Numbered from the stretch's first letter, positions 1 through 8,172 are shown. The stretch: 61,633 nt of DNA from DATJGF01 sp035495315 (GCA_035495315.1 DATJGF010000126.1:1-61633); one strand, 5' to 3'. Notes: generated from the letters alone by a model not told the origin. A program made the numbers and translations.

Positions 1-227
1 GATCGGAAACTGCTAAATAAAGCGGTTGAGCAGGGCGGAAGCCGGTCTCCCACCCGCTGAAGCTGAAGCGGGCGTTAAAGAGAGCGCCGCAATCAATCAT
101 TTAAGGCTTCAGGTTCTCAGAAATTGAGATGCGCCGCGTTCCAACTTGCGGTCGCAAATTAGCTCTTGCTTCCCCTGGTCAGGGCACCTATATTGCGCGC
201 TCTTTTTGAACGAAAGCTGATCGACTT
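1..227 (+). other. Leader region of rpmI-rplT; open frame at left edge
   Basis: No complete gene is visible here. A frame open at the left edge ends in TGA at 58-60 (19 codons). It could be the tail of an upstream gene, and infC would be expected in this position, but I do not recognise it. A hairpin with arms CCCGCT (53-58) and AGCGGG (67-72) covers that stop. It could be a terminator of the upstream gene or part of a ribosomal-protein leader structure. A promoter candidate follows and is listed separately. Confidence 0.3.
166..194 (+). promoter_or_regulatory. Sigma-70-type promoter candidate for rpmI-rplT
   Basis: TTGCTT (166-171) and TATATT (189-194) are separated by exactly 17 nt. They lie 33 nt upstream of the rpmI start. 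Spacing and both hexamers fit a housekeeping promoter. This is sequence evidence only. Confidence 0.45.
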
Positions 228-437
228 ATGCGACGTCCCAAAGGTATTAAGACCAAAAAATCGGCCAAGAAGCGCTTTAAGATAACAGCGGGTGGCAAAG
301 TGCTGCGCCTGAGTGCCGGTCGACGTCATTTGGCTGAAACCAAAAGGCCCAAACGCCGCCGGAGTTTGCGCGGCAGCACCCGTGTTCATGAGACGGACGA
401 GTATCGTATTAAGCAAAACTTGCCTTTCAGCCACTAA
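228..437 (+). CDS. rpmI: 50S ribosomal protein L35
   Basis: Small, very basic protein of 69 residues that fits bacterial L35 of the large ribosomal subunit. The diagnostic N-terminal pattern is present as KTKKSAKKRFKITAGGKV, followed by an Arg/Lys-rich middle (KRPKRRRSLRG) and a short neutral tail. The start adds about five residues (MRRPK) before the usual L35 beginning, and no nearer ATG would serve. It sits 34 nt ahead of rplT, the standard rpmI-rplT pair, which is normally preceded by infC and often controlled by L20 binding the leader. That control is family knowledge; I could not trace the pseudoknot here. Confidence 0.95.
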   Translation: MRRPKGIKTKKSAKKRFKITAGGKVLRLSAGRRHLAETKRPKRRRSLRGSTRVHETDEYRIKQNLPFSH

Positions 438-471
438 GCCCCAGCTGACACATTTAAATTTCTGAATAGTT

Positions 472-846
472 ATGCGAGTTACCAACGCCCCAGCTTCCCG
501 CAAACGTCGCACCCGGATGATTCGTGCCGCGAAAGGCTTCCGGATGCGCCGCTCGAAACTTTATCGCTACGCGTCGGACGCGGTTGACCACGGCCGCCAA
601 TATGCGTTCCGCGATCGCCGCGCCAAAAAGCGCAACTTCCGGGCGCTATGGCAAGTGAGAATCAATGCCGCCGCGCGGGCAGCGGGAATGACTTACAGTC
701 GGTTAATCGAGGGACTGAAGGCTGCGAAAGTCGCGCTGGATCGCAAGGTGATTGCGGAGCTTGCAGCTACTGATGCCGCTGCGTTTACCGAACTGGTTAA
801 AGTCGCCCAGGACGCGCTTAAGGCCAAAGCCGGCAAGACGGCTTAA
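472..846 (+). CDS. rplT: 50S ribosomal protein L20
   Basis: L20, 124 residues, an early-assembly 23S rRNA-binding protein. The long basic N-terminal helix is visible (RKRRTRMIRAAKGFRMRRSK), followed by the conserved core with FRDRRAKKRNFRALW and INAAARAAGMTYSRLI. The C-terminal half carries the usual acidic/alanine helices and a slightly extended Ala/Lys tail. It is the second gene of rpmI-rplT and is followed after about 30 nt by a good intrinsic terminator, so the operon appears to end here rather than continuing into pheS-pheT. Confidence 0.97.
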   Translation: MRVTNAPASRKRRTRMIRAAKGFRMRRSKLYRYASDAVDHGRQYAFRDRRAKKRNFRALWQVRINAAARAAGMTYSRLIEGLKAAKVALDRKVIAELAATDAAAFTELVKVAQDALKAKAGKTA

Positions 847-878
847 GCCGAGGTTGGCTGAGATTAAGAATTTGGCGA

Positions 879-910
879 ATGGGCGGCCAGTAATGGGCGC
901 CCATTTTATT
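879..910 (+). terminator. Intrinsic terminator after rplT
   Basis: ATGGGCG (879-885) pairs with CGCCCAT (898-904). The right arm is also self-complementary (AATGGGCGCCCATT, 892-905). It is followed by TTTTATTTC. It lies 30 nt after the rplT stop. Confidence 0.7.
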
Positions 911-960
911 TCTTTGGGTGAAACCTTCTAGATCAGTTTCAGAAAAAATGTGGCCTCCTC

Positions 961-1065
961 CCCATGAACCCAATGTGAAAACGCCTCCTCTCCCCAGCCC
1001 TCTCCTCCGGTGGATTCCGGGGGAGGAGAGGGAGAGGAAGCCCGAGGGTGTCCTCGGTTCATGGG
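961..1065. repeat. Nested palindromic intergenic element
   Basis: The outer arms are a perfect 10-nt inverted repeat, CCCATGAACC (961-970) and GGTTCATGGG (1056-1065). Inside is a second perfect arm pair, CCCTCTCCTCC (998-1008) with GGAGGAGAGGG (1022-1032), flanked by further TCCTCTC/GAGAGGA pairing. The inner left arm recurs at 1105-1115, where CCCTC...GAGGG again forms a small hairpin. The region has no credible coding frame. It looks like a MITE- or REP-type genomic repeat in the 360-nt rplT-pheS gap. The rest of the gap, to about 1245, is AT-rich and holds a short direct repeat (ACAGTTCAA at 1163 and 1178). Confidence 0.6.
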
Positions 1066-1245
1066 TTCAAAGCGCGAAAGTCCTTTCGGGGAATTCTTTC
1101 CCGGCCCTCTCCTCCGAGGGAGAAGAAGGGAGAAACTACTACGACCGCACCAAAACTCGGGTACAGTTCAACTTGTTACAGTTCAAATTGAATCGCTCTA
1201 AAATTTTTTGTGCTCTTTGTGCCCTTTTGTGGCAATCATAAACCT

Positions 1246-2289
1246 GTGGCTGGTTTTCTCGACCAAATCGAACCATTGAAGCAGGCGGCGTTGGCGGAAT
1301 TCGCCGCCGCGGCTGACCTTGCGGCGCTGGAACAGGCTCGTGTGAGTTACCTCGGCTCACACGGCAAGTTCACCGCTCTAATGAAACACCTTGGCTCGCT
1401 GCCGAAAGAAGAAAAGCCGGCGGCAGGCAAGGCGATCAACTGCGTCAAGGCGGAACTCGAAACCGCCATGGTTGGGCGACGTTCTGAACTTGAACTTAGG
1501 GCGGCCTTACCTGCAGAGCCGACCGATTTCACGATGCCCGGACGCCGACGCGTCTTGGGCAAGCTACATCCGTTGACGCAAGTAACTGAGGATATCGTAA
1601 GGAGTTTCCGAAAGATCGGCTTTGCGGTAGCTGACGGTCCGGAGGTCGAAGATGAATACCATTGTTTCGACGCCTTAAACACGCCGGCGGATCATCCCGC
1701 TCGGGACACTCAAGATACGTTCTACATTGCAGATGGATCAGCCGACGCCGGAATGTCAGCGGGATTGGCAGGCGCACAACCCTTGCTCCGTACACATACC
1801 TCATCGGTGCAGATTCGTGTGATGGAAAAGCAGGCCCCGCCTGTGCGGATCATCGTTCCGGGCCGGGTTTATCGGCGAGACAACGCCGACGCCACTCATA
1901 ATCCCACGTTTCAGCAAGTCGAAGGCTTATACGTCGATCGCAATGTTACTGTCGGCGATCTCAAGGGGACGGTGGAGTTTGTTTTCAGGGAGTTGATGGG
2001 ACCGGAGACGCGGATCCGTTTCCGCCCGCATTATTTCAGTTATACCGAACCGAGCTTTGAGATTGATTTCAGCAGCGCGTTGACCAGGAAAATGGGCAAA
2101 GAATGGCTCGAGATAGCCGGATGCGGTATGGTCCATCCTCAGGTTTTCCAGAACGTCGGCTATGAGCCGGAAGATTGGACCGGATGGGCTTTCGGCTTTG
2201 GCATCGAACGAATCGCGATGATCCGATATGGCATCAACGACATCAGGCTGCTTTACGAAAATGACCTGAGATTCCTGGAACAATTTTAA
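1246..2289 (+). CDS. pheS: Phenylalanyl-tRNA synthetase alpha subunit
   Basis: Catalytic subunit of the cytoplasmic PheRS heterotetramer; charges tRNA-Phe with phenylalanine using ATP. Class II motifs are clear: HPLTQVTEDIVRSFRKIGF, RTHTSSVQIRVM, motif 2 PGRVYRRDNADATHNPTFQQ, and motif 3 GFGIERIAMIRYGINDIR near the C-terminus. The N-terminal coiled-coil arm (about residues 1-85) binds tRNA. The frame is open further upstream, with GTG at 1210 and 1219. I prefer GTG 1246 because it gives a typical PheS beginning (MAGFLDQIEPLKQ), but no clear ribosome binding site supports any choice. It is followed by pheT after 17 nt, forming an operon. Confidence 0.95.
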   Translation: MAGFLDQIEPLKQAALAEFAAAADLAALEQARVSYLGSHGKFTALMKHLGSLPKEEKPAAGKAINCVKAELETAMVGRRSELELRAALPAEPTDFTMPGRRRVLGKLHPLTQVTEDIVRSFRKIGFAVADGPEVEDEYHCFDALNTPADHPARDTQDTFYIADGSADAGMSAGLAGAQPLLRTHTSSVQIRVMEKQAPPVRIIVPGRVYRRDNADATHNPTFQQVEGLYVDRNVTVGDLKGTVEFVFRELMGPETRIRFRPHYFSYTEPSFEIDFSSALTRKMGKEWLEIAGCGMVHPQVFQNVGYEPEDWTGWAFGFGIERIAMIRYGINDIRLLYENDLRFLEQF

Positions 2290-2306
2290 GGCCTCCACCA
2301 GATTCC

Positions 2307-4847
2307 ATGAAAGTCACTCTCAATTGGCTGAAAGAATACGTCGATTTCTCATGGTCACCGGAGGAACTAGCCGAGCGCTTGACGATGCTCGGCCTTGAAG
2401 TCGAGGGCGTTGAAAAGCTTGGTGGTGAGTTCGACGGCATTGTTGTTGCCCAAGTTATTACCCGGGAAAAACATCCCAATGCTGATAAACTCTCGGTTTG
2501 TCGTGTGAACGACGGAAAAAGCGAACGCCAAATTGTTTGCGGCGCGTCTAACTTCAAGCCTGGCGACAAGGTTCCGTTGATTGTTCCAGGCGCGAGTTTG
2601 CCGGCCAAGCCGGGCGAGGCTCCCTTCACGATCAAGGTGGGCAAAATCCGCGGAGTTGAGTCGCACGGGATGATGTGTTCGCCAAAAGAATTAGGTTTGG
2701 CGGATGAGGCGGATGGGTTGTTGATCCTGCGTGAGGATGCAAAAGTCGGCCAACCCTTTTCCGAATATCTCGGGCGCGCCGGCAGCGACGTCATCTATGA
2801 CCTGGAGATCACGCCGAATCGGCCAGACCTCAACAGTGTGATTGGAATCGCGCGGGAAATTGCGGCGGTCACGGGCAATGCTCTCAAATGGCCGGATGTA
2901 GAAGTCCAAAGTCCAAAGTCCAAAGTCCAAAGTCTGGAACCGGCGAGTGCCCGGGAAGGGATTCGAGCGGAGGATCTCGTCAGCGTGCGAATTGAGGATC
3001 CGGAGCTATGTCCGCGGTACACGGCGCGAGTTATACGTGGGGTAAAGATTGCGGCGAGCCCCGACTGGTTGCGCAGTATGCTGGAGAAGGTAGGGATCCG
3101 GAGCATCAATAATGTGGTCGATGTTACCAATTTCGTAATGCTGGAAGTCGGCCAACCACTGCATGCGTTTGATTACCATTTGTTGGCCGGCAAAGGGCCG
3201 GGGACTCAACCAACGATTGTAGTTTATCGTGCGGCAGAAGGTCAGAAGTTCAAGACCTTGGATGGCCAGGAACGCACGCTTACCAACCAGATGCTGCTCA
3301 TTGCCGATGAAACCAAGCCCGTCGCTCTGGCCGGGGTGATGGGTGGCCAGAACAGCGAAATTAACCTCAATACGGTCGATGTTCTCGTCGAGAGCGCGTA
3401 TTTTCAGCCGCAGAATATCCGCGCAACCTCGAAACGACTCGGTCTGCGCACTGAATCGTCCTATAGATTTGAGCGCGGCGGCGACCCATCGATTTGCGAT
3501 TGGGCCAGCCGGCGGGCGGCACACCTCATTCTTGAAACCGCAGGCGGCACGTTGGCCGAAGGAGTAGTGGATGCGTATCCAAAGCCCGTAGAGCCAAAAC
3601 AAATCTCGCTGCGGCCTCACAAAGTAAAGGAGTTGCTCGGAATTGACGTGCTTCCGGACCGGCTGGAAGCCTACCTGGGGCAATTGGAGCTGAAGGTAGT
3701 TCGTCGAAAGCCCCGCCCCGTCGATGCCCCGCAGGGTCCTGCGGAGCCCATCAGTGTTCGCATTCCCACTTTTCGTGTCGACTTGAAGCGGGAAGTCGAT
3801 CTCATCGAGGAAATCGCCCGGCTGTATGGGGTCGACTGCATTCCTGCCTCACCGCCGCGAGGGGCTTCTGGTACGAATGCTTATGACGCAGTACATGATC
3901 AGCTGGCTGATGCCCGGCGGGTTTTGACCGGACTCGGTTTGCAGGAAGCTCAAGGGCAGACACTAATTTCGACTGCAGCGGCCACCCTGGTTAGCGGTGC
4001 AAATTCTATCCGGCTGGCCAATCCCTTAAGCAGCGATATGGATGTGTTGCGCCCGAGCCTGCTGCCGGGGCTTTTGGATGCCTTGCGCCATAATATCAAT
4101 CGTAAGACCTACGATGTTGCTCTGTTTGAACTCGGCCGCGTTTTTCTTAGTACGGCAGGGCAAGGGCCTCAGCCTGCAGCCGCCGCTGGCGTCCATGTTG
4201 GCAATGTCCGCGAGGAGCGGCGTGTCGCGATCGCCCTTACAGGCCAACGACAGCCGGTGTTCTGGAGCGGTGCGGACCGCGACGCAAAGTTCGATTCCTA
4301 TGATCTGAAAGGTATCCTTGAAGAGTTCCTGGGACAATTCGGCTTGCGCGGCGTGAATTTCGTTCGACGAACGGAAACCTCCTCATTGTACCTCGAGTCC
4401 GCAACCATTCAGTTGGGGAAATTTCAGTTGGGAGAATTTGGACAACTACTGCCCCCGGTCGCCAAACAATACGATCTGCGGGACGCGGCATTTCTTGCCG
4501 AGTTGAATCTTGATTTGTTGTTGGCGAGGCGAAACACCGTCAAAGGGTTCAAACCCATACCGAACTTTCCGGCGATTCGTCGCGATGTGGCAATGATCGT
4601 CCCGGAACCGACGACACATGAGGCCGTAATGCAGGTCGTCAAACAAACCAAGCCAGCCAATCTCGAGTCAGTCGTTCTTTTCGATCTATTCCGAGGTAAA
4701 AACATGCCCGCGGGACAAAAGAGCATGGCCTACGCCTTTACCTACCGCAGTTCCGAACGCACGCTTACTGACGCCGAAGCTAATACGGCTCATGAAAAAG
4801 TCGTGAAGGAGCTAAAGGAAAAGCTGAACGCGACTATCCGCGAGTAG
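2307..4847 (+). CDS. pheT: Phenylalanyl-tRNA synthetase beta subunit
   Basis: Beta subunit of PheRS (editing and tRNA recognition), 846 residues, longer than the usual roughly 800. Order of parts: N-terminal MKVTLNWLKEYVD; EMAP/tRNA-binding domain at about 40-155 (HPNADKLSVCRV, GIRGVES-like core, GMMCS); B3/B4 editing domain at about 215-390 (NNVVDVTNFVMLEVGQPLHAFD); B5 domain around 400-490; catalytic-like core; and a C-terminal FDX-ACB anticodon domain from about 750 (IPNFPAIRRDVAMIV). An unusual Ser/Lys/Gln linker at about residues 199-209 is encoded by four exact copies of a heptamer and probably accounts for part of the extra length. Confidence 0.96.
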   Translation: MKVTLNWLKEYVDFSWSPEELAERLTMLGLEVEGVEKLGGEFDGIVVAQVITREKHPNADKLSVCRVNDGKSERQIVCGASNFKPGDKVPLIVPGASLPAKPGEAPFTIKVGKIRGVESHGMMCSPKELGLADEADGLLILREDAKVGQPFSEYLGRAGSDVIYDLEITPNRPDLNSVIGIAREIAAVTGNALKWPDVEVQSPKSKVQSLEPASAREGIRAEDLVSVRIEDPELCPRYTARVIRGVKIAASPDWLRSMLEKVGIRSINNVVDVTNFVMLEVGQPLHAFDYHLLAGKGPGTQPTIVVYRAAEGQKFKTLDGQERTLTNQMLLIADETKPVALAGVMGGQNSEINLNTVDVLVESAYFQPQNIRATSKRLGLRTESSYRFERGGDPSICDWASRRAAHLILETAGGTLAEGVVDAYPKPVEPKQISLRPHKVKELLGIDVLPDRLEAYLGQLELKVVRRKPRPVDAPQGPAEPISVRIPTFRVDLKREVDLIEEIARLYGVDCIPASPPRGASGTNAYDAVHDQLADARRVLTGLGLQEAQGQTLISTAAATLVSGANSIRLANPLSSDMDVLRPSLLPGLLDALRHNINRKTYDVALFELGRVFLSTAGQGPQPAAAAGVHVGNVREERRVAIALTGQRQPVFWSGADRDAKFDSYDLKGILEEFLGQFGLRGVNFVRRTETSSLYLESATIQLGKFQLGEFGQLLPPVAKQYDLRDAAFLAELNLDLLLARRNTVKGFKPIPNFPAIRRDVAMIVPEPTTHEAVMQVVKQTKPANLESVVLFDLFRGKNMPAGQKSMAYAFTYRSSERTLTDAEANTAHEKVVKELKEKLNATIRE
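2903..2930 (+). repeat. Heptamer tandem repeat AGTCCAA x4 inside pheT
   Basis: Four perfect consecutive copies of AGTCCAA, with a partial fifth (AGTC) after them. Three units equal seven codons, so the protein shows a short Ser-Pro-Lys/Lys-Val-Gln pattern. The repeat lies between the tRNA-binding and B3/B4 domains. Confidence 0.9.
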
Positions 4848-4855
4848 AGAAAAAT

Positions 4856-4975
4856 TCCGAAGATCGAAATCCGAGGGCCGAAGGAATTCCGAAAGCCGAA
4901 TTCCGAATACACTGCCGGATTTTCGGCATTCTGGATTCGGCCTTGTTTCGGACCCCGGTATTCGGCCTGCGGAAT
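4856..4975. repeat. Degenerate heptamer repeats with convergent symmetry
   Basis: The pheT-to-4986 gap is filled by variants of ATTCCGA/AATCCGA/GGCCGAA on the left and their complements (ATTCGGC, TTTCGGA) on the right. The centre can fold: CCGAAT (4903-4908) with ATTCGG (4935-4940), and inside it GCCG (4914-4917) with CGGC (4924-4927). The two flanking genes converge, so the structure could end transcription from both sides. Confidence 0.6.
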
Positions 4976-4985
4976 TAATTTTGCC

Positions 4986-5873
4986 TCAGACGTCGCAGAT
5001 CTCCACCCCTTGTTTAAGGGAGGCAATCGGGTCGGAGCGTTTCGGGATGAACTCCTGGGCGACGAAACCTTTGAATCCCGTATTAATAATGGCCTGCATT
5101 ACCGACGGGTAATGAATCTCCTGGGTTTCGTCGATTTCGTTTCGTCCCGGGACCCCGCCGGTGTGATAATGGGCAATGTACTGATGGCTCTCGCGGATGT
5201 GTGCGATCAGATCGCCTTCCATAATCTGCATGTGGTAGATATCGTAGAGCAGTTTAAAACGCTCGGAGCCGACTCGCTTTACTAAATCAACACCCCAGGC
5301 GGTGTGATCACACATGTAATCCTTGTGGTCGTGCCGGCTGTTCAAGAGCTCCATGCAAACATTTACTTTATGTTTTTCGGCAATCGGTGCGATCCGCTTC
5401 AAGCCGATCGCGCAATTCTCCAGTCCTTGCTCGTCGCTCATACCTTCGCGATTTCCGGAAAAGCAGATGATGTTGGGGTATCCGTGTTCGGCGACGATGG
5501 GCGTCGTCTTCTCGAAGAATTCGACAATCTTGTCATGGTTCTCAACGCGGTTCAGGCCCTTGGTGATCCCGCCGGGGACACCGCTCACCATTGCGCAAAC
5601 TAAATCGTGTTTCCGCAACGTCGGAAAATCCGACACAGTGAGCAACTCCACTGATTGCAGCCCGATTGGTTTGGCGGCCTGACAGAACTCTTCCAGAGGT
5701 ATTTTATCGTAGCACCATTTGCAGACCGAATGGTTGACCCGGTACTTGAGCTTGGATCCAGCGGCCGAATCAGCCGCCTGCAAGCGATGGGACAGTTCCG
5801 CGGCAGCCGCAATGGCGACGGTGCTGCCGGTGACTTTGCGAAGAGCTGAACGACGGGAAATTTTCGGATTCAT
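4986..5873 (-). CDS. Tat-exported hydroxypyruvate-isomerase-like TIM-barrel protein
   Basis: Protein of 295 residues with an AP-endonuclease-2 type TIM barrel, close in feel to hydroxypyruvate isomerase (Hyi, COG3622). Diagnostic stretches are ICFSGNREG, CMELLNSRHDHKDYMCDH, LLYDIYHMQIMEGDLI, HYHTGGVPGRNEID and GFVAQEFIP, which supply the expected Glu/Asp/His/Glu metal ligands. The N-terminus carries a twin-arginine export signal (SRRSALRKVTGS plus an Ala-rich stretch), so it probably acts outside the cytoplasm, unlike classical Hyi. I chose ATG 5873 because it places the Arg pair at residues 6-7; an in-frame start at 5915 is less likely. The substrate is unknown: a sugar or keto-acid isomerase or epimerase is inferred from the family. 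Confidence 0.85.
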   Translation of the reverse strand: MNPKISRRSALRKVTGSTVAIAAAAELSHRLQAADSAAGSKLKYRVNHSVCKWCYDKIPLEEFCQAAKPIGLQSVELLTVSDFPTLRKHDLVCAMVSGVPGGITKGLNRVENHDKIVEFFEKTTPIVAEHGYPNIICFSGNREGMSDEQGLENCAIGLKRIAPIAEKHKVNVCMELLNSRHDHKDYMCDHTAWGVDLVKRVGSERFKLLYDIYHMQIMEGDLIAHIRESHQYIAHYHTGGVPGRNEIDETQEIHYPSVMQAIINTGFKGFVAQEFIPKRSDPIASLKQGVEICDV

Positions 5874-5930
5874 GATCCGGGATTTTACACCCGGCAGTGA
5901 TGGCTGCGCAATCAAAGAAGGTTAGGACTA

Positions 5931-5948
5931 ATGGGACCTATGGGACCA
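5931..5948. repeat. Nine-nucleotide direct repeat ATGGGACC(T/A) x2
   Basis: Two adjacent copies (5931-5939 and 5940-5948) lie in the 80-nt gap between the Tat-exported TIM-barrel gene and mutY. This is another short intergenic tandem repeat of the kind seen elsewhere in the window. No promoter or operator role can be shown. Confidence 0.6.
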
Positions 5949-5953
5949 ATGAA

Positions 5954-7111
5954 CTAGCCTTGGCTGGTGTGAAGCATATTTAGAATTTTCTTATGGGCGC
6001 TAGTGAAGGGGAGTCGATGCAGTTGCCGGCAGGTTAGCCATCGGCCGCCGCACCGCCAGCTGGCGTCTTTTGCGGTTTGCACCGAAACGCGAAACACATC
6101 GAGTGTAATCCGGAACCTTGTGATGGAGTGCTTAATCGAACAGAACGAGTTGAGAACGGGATTACCGCCGAGCTCCTTTCGGGCGGCGCTGAGTAAATTG
6201 CCGTTTTTGGTGGAAATTTCCACGTTCGGGAACTCCCACAGGAACGCATTAACCACACCTTCGGGCCTTTGCCGGACCAGGAATCGTCCACGATGTTCCA
6301 GCACAAACGCAACGAAGCGGCGGTTTGTGACCCTCGGACGCGGGTTAAGCGCAGGCAGCTCGTGCGTGCGCTGCTGGATGCTTGCTGTGCAAAATCTGGC
6401 GCACGGGCAAACTGAGCAGCGAGGTTGGCGCGCGGTGCAGATCAACGCGCCCAATTCCATCATTGCTTGATTGAAATCCGCCGCCAAAAAGCGCTCTGTG
6501 GTTGGCTGCTTTTCGCCGCCGCGTTCGCCGTTCCACTTTTCCCTGGCTTGCTGCTTCTGCGGTTTCGCTCGTGGTGTGGGGAATTCGACAGCGGTTAGTA
6601 CCAGATCCTCCGCCAGGTGCCATAGCCTCTGGTTGGTTTGCGATTCGCGCGGATTGCCTTCGATGCCGAAGATACGACTTAGCACACGAATCACATTCCC
6701 GTCCAGAACCGGGCACGGCTGGTTAAACGCGATGCTGCAAATCGCCCCAGCGGTGTAGCGCCCGATGCCTGGGAGTTGCAAGACCTCATCAAAAGTCTGT
6801 GGAATTCTGCGCTCATGATTTCTGACGATGAGTTTGGCCGTGCGATGCAGGTTGCGCGCGCGAGTGTAGTAGCCAAGGCCTTCCCAAAGCTTGTGGACTC
6901 TGGCCGGTTTTGCCTGCGCCAGCTCAAGGATTGTCGGCAGCTCTTCCATCCACCGCTGCCAGTAAGGAATCACCGTTGCTACCTGCGTTTGTTGCAGCAT
7001 GATTTCCGAGATCCAGATCGCATACGGATCACGCGTGCGACGCCAGGGCAAATCTCTGGCGTTTTTCGCAAACCAGTCCAAAAGGCTGCGCACGATGGCT
7101 CTTCGGTCCAT
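5954..7111 (-). CDS. mutY: A/G-specific adenine glycosylase
   Basis: DNA repair glycosylase that removes adenine opposite 8-oxoguanine. Seen in sequence: MLQQTQVATVIPYW in the N-terminal helical domain; a helix-hairpin-helix LPGIGRYTAGAI; the catalytic Asp in VLDGNVIRVLSR; four cysteines spaced C-x6-C-x2-C-x5-C (CTARQPRCSVCPCARFC) for a 4Fe-4S cluster; and a C-terminal NUDIX-like domain for 8-oxoG recognition (RRFVAFVLEHRGRFLVRQRP). A hydrophilic insertion of about 30 residues (around 175-205, rich in Lys/Gln/Gly) sits just ahead of the NQAMMELG segment, in a place where insertions are tolerated. It is divergent from rnhC, with only about 62 nt between starts. Confidence 0.95.
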   Translation of the reverse strand: MDRRAIVRSLLDWFAKNARDLPWRRTRDPYAIWISEIMLQQTQVATVIPYWQRWMEELPTILELAQAKPARVHKLWEGLGYYTRARNLHRTAKLIVRNHERRIPQTFDEVLQLPGIGRYTAGAICSIAFNQPCPVLDGNVIRVLSRIFGIEGNPRESQTNQRLWHLAEDLVLTAVEFPTPRAKPQKQQAREKWNGERGGEKQPTTERFLAADFNQAMMELGALICTARQPRCSVCPCARFCTASIQQRTHELPALNPRPRVTNRRFVAFVLEHRGRFLVRQRPEGVVNAFLWEFPNVEISTKNGNLLSAARKELGGNPVLNSFCSIKHSITRFRITLDVFRVSVQTAKDASWRCGGRWLTCRQLHRLPFTSAHKKILNMLHTSQG

Positions 7112-7142
7112 GCGGGTGGCTGAGAGTAGACTCGCAAAACGG

Positions 7143-7176
7143 AATTTGAAATTTGAAATTTGAAATTTGAAATTTG
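7143..7176 (+). repeat. Heptamer tandem repeat AATTTGA x4.9 at the rnhC start
   Basis: Four complete units and a six-base partial (AATTTG) lie in the mutY-rnhC divergent gap. The last TTG is the first in-frame start codon of rnhC. The run is very AT-rich compared with its surroundings. Confidence 0.9.
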
Positions 7177-8172
7177 CACCGTACGCTGGTTTCGGCCTTG
7201 AAACCGCTGACTTCCTACACCGTCAAGTTATCAGACGAGCACGCCTCGGCGCTCGAGCACTGGTTGCGCGCTCATGACTACAAGTTTCGGGAGGTGCCGT
7301 ATGCCCGCTTTGCCGCCGAAAAAGATAAAACCAATTTGGTTTTTTATGAGAGCGGCAAGCTGGTGATACAGGGCAAGGGGACGCAGGAATTTATCGAGTT
7401 TGTGCTGGAACCGGAAATTCTAAAAGAGGCGCGCCTCGGGTATGAGGCGTTACTGAATCCGGAACTGCTGGTTCCTCGTCTGGGTGTGGACGAGAGTGGT
7501 AAAGGGGATTTCTTCGGGCCGCTTTGCGTCGCTGGAGTGTATATAAACGAATCAGTGATTAATGCGTGGAAAGACGTCGGAATTCGTGACTCCAAGAACA
7601 TTTCGAGCGACAAGCGCATCATGGATCTGGCCGATCTGATTCGTAAAACGGCCGGGTGCATCAGCACCGTCGTAACGATCGGAAATGAGGCGTATAATCG
7701 GCTCTATCAGAAAATGGGCAGCGTCAATACATTGCTCGCCTGGGGTCACGCGCGGGCGATCGAAAATCTTATGGCCCAGCGGCACAAAATGAATCCGGCG
7801 CCGGTTCGCGCCATTAGCGACCAGTTCGCTTATCATAAGGACACCGTCGCCAAAGCTCTGATGCCGTTGGGGAGGAGCATTGAATTGGTGCAAAGGCACA
7901 AGGCCGAAGAAGATCTTGCCGTGGCTGCCGCCTCTATTCTGGCTCGGGAGGAATTTGTCAGGCGGCTTGCGCGCTTGGAGAAGGAATTCGGCCTGGTCTT
8001 GCCAAAAGGGGCTTCAGCGGCTGTCGACACCGCGGCGAAGGAGTTCATCGCGAAGAACGGTGTGGAAAATCTCTCGAAGGTCGCCAAGATGCATTTTCGC
8101 ACCGCTTTGCGCGCGCAAGGGTTGCCCGAACCGCCAAAGGTGGAATGGCGACGCTCCGGGCGAGGATCGTAG
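7174..8172 (+). CDS. rnhC: Ribonuclease HIII
   Basis: RNase HIII, which cleaves RNA in RNA-DNA hybrids, here 332 residues. The N-terminal substrate-binding (TBP-like) domain covers about residues 1-90 (VLEPEILKEARLGYE). The catalytic RNase H fold follows, with the DESGKGDFFGPL motif containing the Asp-Glu pair typical of type 2 enzymes, then RDSKNISSDKRIM, an acidic position in ISDQFA, and KAEEDLAVAAASILARE. No ATG is available; the frame begins at TTG 7174, inside the heptamer repeat, with TTG 7198 as an alternative. Repeat-number changes could therefore alter spacing upstream of, or the frame at, the start. There is no visible Shine-Dalgarno sequence. Confidence 0.93.
   Translation: MHRTLVSALKPLTSYTVKLSDEHASALEHWLRAHDYKFREVPYARFAAEKDKTNLVFYESGKLVIQGKGTQEFIEFVLEPEILKEARLGYEALLNPELLVPRLGVDESGKGDFFGPLCVAGVYINESVINAWKDVGIRDSKNISSDKRIMDLADLIRKTAGCISTVVTIGNEAYNRLYQKMGSVNTLLAWGHARAIENLMAQRHKMNPAPVRAISDQFAYHKDTVAKALMPLGRSIELVQRHKAEEDLAVAAASILAREEFVRRLARLEKEFGLVLPKGASAAVDTAAKEFIAKNGVENLSKVAKMHFRTALRAQGLPEPPKVEWRRSGRGS

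Noticed and set aside
1173..1204. Promoter for pheS-pheT (TTGTTA...TAAAAT)
   Set aside because: The spacing is 20 nt, too long for a convincing sigma-70 promoter; left unassigned.
7143..7176. CRISPR-like or direct-repeat array
   Set aside because: Units are contiguous heptamers with no spacers; no cas genes in the window.
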